Source: GM7GCV1 sp965221105 (lineage in GTDB: Bacteria > Pseudomonadota > Gammaproteobacteria > Pseudomonadales > GM7GCV1). From it: DNA of 64,000 bases. The stretch covers positions 1,054,001-1,118,000 of the forward strand of contig OZ244871.1 in NCBI GenBank assembly GCA_965221105.1, given 5' to 3'. Shown in pieces: positions 62,134-64,000 of this stretch (its first letter is position 1; the number at the start of each line of letters is the position of its first letter). The position numbers and the translations under genes were made by a program. The notes under the pieces are model-generated. The model was given only the letters and a program-made list of their open reading frames with translations. It did not search any database and was not told where the DNA came from.

Positions 62134-62934
62134 ATGGGCAAGCTGATTGGCGGCCTCATTGGGTGGTTGGCATTCGATATCCTCGGCATGCTGCTGGGGT
62201 TGTGGATTGGCCACAGAGTTGACCGAGCGCGCACCGGAGCAGCAGGGTTTGGCGGTTTCAGAACCCACTCGCACCCCGACTCACAACGTCTATTTTTCGA
62301 GACCCTGTTTCGACTTCTGGGCCATCTTGCCAAGGCTGATGGACGGGTCTCGGAGGCGGAGATTCGTCAGGCTGAGGCCCTGATGCGCCAGTCCGGGCTG
62401 ACTGCCGAGCACCGTCAGGAAGCAATCCGGTTGTTCAACCAGGGTATCGCGCCGGATTTCGATCTGCAGGCACAACTCACTGAGTTTGCCCAAGTCTGTG
62501 GGCGCAATGCCCGCCTGAAACAAATCCTGATGGTCTACCTGATCAGCATGGCTCATGCCGATGGCAGCCTGGATCAGGTGGAACGAAGCATCCTTGGGAG
62601 GGTCGCTGCCGGGCTGGAAATACCCGCAATGCTGCTGACCCAGTTTATCAATATGGTTGGTGCCCAGACCCACTTTCGCTCTGGAGGAAGCAGCTCCGCG
62701 GGGCATCAGCCTATGGCCACCGAGCGCGAGCTTCAGCTGGCCTATCAGGCTCTGGGGGTGACGGAATCTGCCAGCGATGCGGAGATCAAACGTGCATACC
62801 GCCGTCTGATGAGTGAGAACCACCCGGATAAATTGATGGGCCAGGGCGTGCCCGAGGATATGATCGCTCTCGCGACCGAGCGCTCCAAGGAGATCAGCAG
62901 GGCGTACGATCTGATTCGGGAATCGCGCAAATGA
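62134..62934 (+). CDS. djlA: DnaJ-like co-chaperone DjlA
   Basis: 266 residues. N-terminal Gly-rich membrane helix (GKLIGGLIGWLAFDILGMLL), TerB-like central domain (FRLLGHLAKADGRVSEAEI ... MAHADGSLDQVERSIL) and C-terminal J-domain with ENHPDKL. Inner-membrane, type III DnaJ protein that stimulates DnaK. ATG 62134 is preceded by AAGGGG at good spacing; GTG 62128 is less likely. Confidence 0.94.
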   Translation: MGKLIGGLIGWLAFDILGMLLGLWIGHRVDRARTGAAGFGGFRTHSHPDSQRLFFETLFRLLGHLAKADGRVSEAEIRQAEALMRQSGLTAEHRQEAIRLFNQGIAPDFDLQAQLTEFAQVCGRNARLKQILMVYLISMAHADGSLDQVERSILGRVAAGLEIPAMLLTQFINMVGAQTHFRSGGSSSAGHQPMATERELQLAYQALGVTESASDAEIKRAYRRLMSENHPDKLMGQGVPEDMIALATERSKEISRAYDLIRESRK

Positions 62935-62950
62935 CCAGGATCCGGATCAC

Positions 62951-63205
62951 TCAACGCACCAACCACTCGGCCATCAGTTTTTTGATCTGGGTCTGATAGG
63001 GCGTGCCATCCATCCGGGCCTTGACCTTGAAGGCGGCAAGCATGTCCTCGGGCACTTTCATACTGATCAGTTTGCTCCTTGAGGGCGGTACCTGCCCCTG
63101 ACCATGCACCTGCCGAAATTGATCCAGGAAGCTGGCAATCTCATCCGGGGACAGATCCCCACAGCGCTCCAGGTACTCCGGGGAGAATTTCTGCACAGCC
63201 TTCAT
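62951..63205 (-). CDS. RHH antitoxin-like protein (BrnA/CopG type)
   Basis: 84 residues, C-terminal RSKLISMKVPEDMLAAFKVKARMDGTPYQTQIKKLMAEWL, the ribbon-helix-helix form common in BrnA-like antitoxins. Overlaps the nucleotidyltransferase stop by four bases (ATGA), so the two are translated together. Probably binds the palindrome at 63674-63691. Confidence 0.75.
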   Translation of the reverse strand: MKAVQKFSPEYLERCGDLSPDEIASFLDQFRQVHGQGQVPPSRSKLISMKVPEDMLAAFKVKARMDGTPYQTQIKKLMAEWLVR

Positions 63206-63666
63206 ACCAACATCTCCAGCGCCTCGATATCCAGGAGGTCCTGGGGACGTCCGCTGGCGGCTTTCATGTCAATCAGAGCCTGGCGGCTGAGAATCCTGAC
63301 TGCCTCTTCACCAATGACGACTATATCTGTTTTCTGGCCCGTAAGGTCGTAGTTGATCACGATATCCACCTGTTCGGAGAGATCTTTGGGGTTATAAAAA
63401 TTCCAGGCAACCAGGTTTCTGTTGCGCACATATTCGTTGCGATAGGCAAACACATCATCAGCTGTCAGCGGAAGGCGCGACTCGAGGCCAAGCTGATTGA
63501 GCGCCGATTCCGCCCTGCGCAGCGCTGTCTGATTCCAACAAATAACGCAGTCAATATCCACCGTTCCCCTGACTGCGCCATGAAGCGCAACCGCGTACCC
63601 GCCCACGATAGCGTATGGCAGTTTGGCGCGGTTGAACGCCCGGCAGACTTTTTCCACAAATAGCAT
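63202..63666 (-). CDS. Nucleotidyltransferase-fold protein, toxin-like
   Basis: 154 residues. KLPYAIVGGYAVALHGAVRGTVDIDCVI is the GG(Y)-x9-D-x-D motif of AbiEii/DUF6036-type nucleotidyltransferases; a later Asp in EQVDIVINYDL may be the third metal ligand. Paired with an RHH protein behind one palindromic promoter, it looks like the toxin of a type II/IV-like module. The toxin-first order is unusual. A chromosomal house-keeping role is possible. Confidence 0.7.
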   Translation of the reverse strand: MLFVEKVCRAFNRAKLPYAIVGGYAVALHGAVRGTVDIDCVICWNQTALRRAESALNQLGLESRLPLTADDVFAYRNEYVRNRNLVAWNFYNPKDLSEQVDIVINYDLTGQKTDIVVIGEEAVRILSRQALIDMKAASGRPQDLLDIEALEMLV

Positions 63667-63673
63667 CTGTAAA

Positions 63674-63691
63674 GTATATACTAGTATATAC
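63674..63691. promoter_or_regulatory. Perfect 18-bp palindrome, operator of the nucleotidyltransferase/RHH operon
   Basis: GTATATAC-TA-GTATATAC, 7 bases upstream of the start codon of the first gene. It overlaps -10-like TATACT sequences, so binding should block transcription. Confidence 0.75.
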
Positions 63692-63699
63692 CAATGATG

Positions 63700-64000
63700 C
63701 CAAAATAATACCTAATTCTGAATCTGATCTGCCCCGAAGCTCATAGCTAATGGTGTTCTGCCAGACGGCGTTCGAGCTTGGCGAACTGGTGGTGTTTCAG
63801 CTGCAGCTTGCGAAGCCACCCCAGGCCACGCCGATTACCCGTGATTACTTGTACTAACAGGTATGCAGATGGGCTGGAATATCGAAACACACGTGAAGCC
63901 CTCGTGTCGCCCCGTGCGCCCGCCCTTGAATTCATGATCCTAGTGGAGTACCGTAGGCAATGTGCGTAGGTGAGCCGCGCAGTCTCGTATGCGGTGAATC
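63700..64000. other. Window end: no gene supported
   Basis: Short open frames on both strands lack family features. The last 40 bases (GTAGGTGAGCCGCG... to TATGCGGTGAATC) resemble the conserved RNA regions of bacterial group II introns, but the window ends before this can be judged. Confidence 0.25.

Noticed and set aside
1..64000. CRISPR array
   Set aside because: No regularly spaced short direct repeats and no cas genes seen; the only long repeats are the TnpB elements and the three lipoprotein modules.

Overview
The window (about 57% G+C by eye) reads as a chromosomal segment of a marine, aerobic gammaproteobacterium. The basis is mutS-fdxA, tail-specific protease, RapA, a full Na+-NQR operon with NqrM, a FabY-type ketosynthase, malate synthase G, PHA-granule proteins and TonB receptors. 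A Cellvibrionales/Halieaceae-like affiliation is an inference from gene content only. The segment carries an unusual load of mobile elements, truncated genes and single-lesion pseudogenes.

Layout. 1-5.2 kb: 3' part of mutS, fdxA, prc, xthA. 5.2-9.2 kb: transposase fossils, a 206-bp fold-back element, a secreted-protein gene with a poly-C tract, a decayed anti-sigma/DUF3106 pair, tRNA-Pro(CGG) and a truncated flavoprotein. 9.2-23.8 kb: rapA, a DUF429 gene broken by one TGA, nqrM and nqrFEDCBA, a GAPDH with a long N-terminal extension, modCBA. 24.0-25.3 kb: first TnpB element. 25.4-37.4 kb: mfd, PHA genes, TetR, fabY, a GlxA-like AraC regulator, a class V aminotransferase, sat and cysC. 37.6-40.3 kb: a LysR gene interrupted by a second TnpB element and by a 476-bp element. 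40.2-44.2 kb: glcB, a periplasmic glutathione peroxidase, purU. 44.3-46.3 kb: a complete, very high-GC IS of the ISAs1 family whose transposase carries a DUF4338/DruA-like domain. 46.4-47.2 kb: a second secreted-protein gene with a C16 tract after its start codon. 47.3-51.0 kb: a TPP-riboswitch thiamine salvage operon (TonB receptor, PnuT, kinase). 51.3-61.6 kb: a TonB-C protein, two paralogous ribbon-helix-helix genes, a DUF1993 protein, and a giant three-repeat lipoprotein with its TonB receptor. 62-64 kb: djlA and a nucleotidyltransferase/RHH toxin-antitoxin-like pair behind a perfect palindrome.

The main discoveries are three. First, two copies of a 1.28-kb element encode only TnpB yet have 22-bp terminal inverted repeats and 8-bp target-site duplications, unlike IS200/IS605; this suggests a TnpB cargo moved by a DDE-type transposase in trans. 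Second, two unlinked genes for secreted proteins have long poly-C tracts directly after the start codon that put the signal peptide out of frame, the architecture of slipped-strand phase variation (or of homopolymer sequencing error). Third, a LysR gene next to sat-cysC can be restored exactly to 302 codons by removing two insertions and one copy of each duplication.
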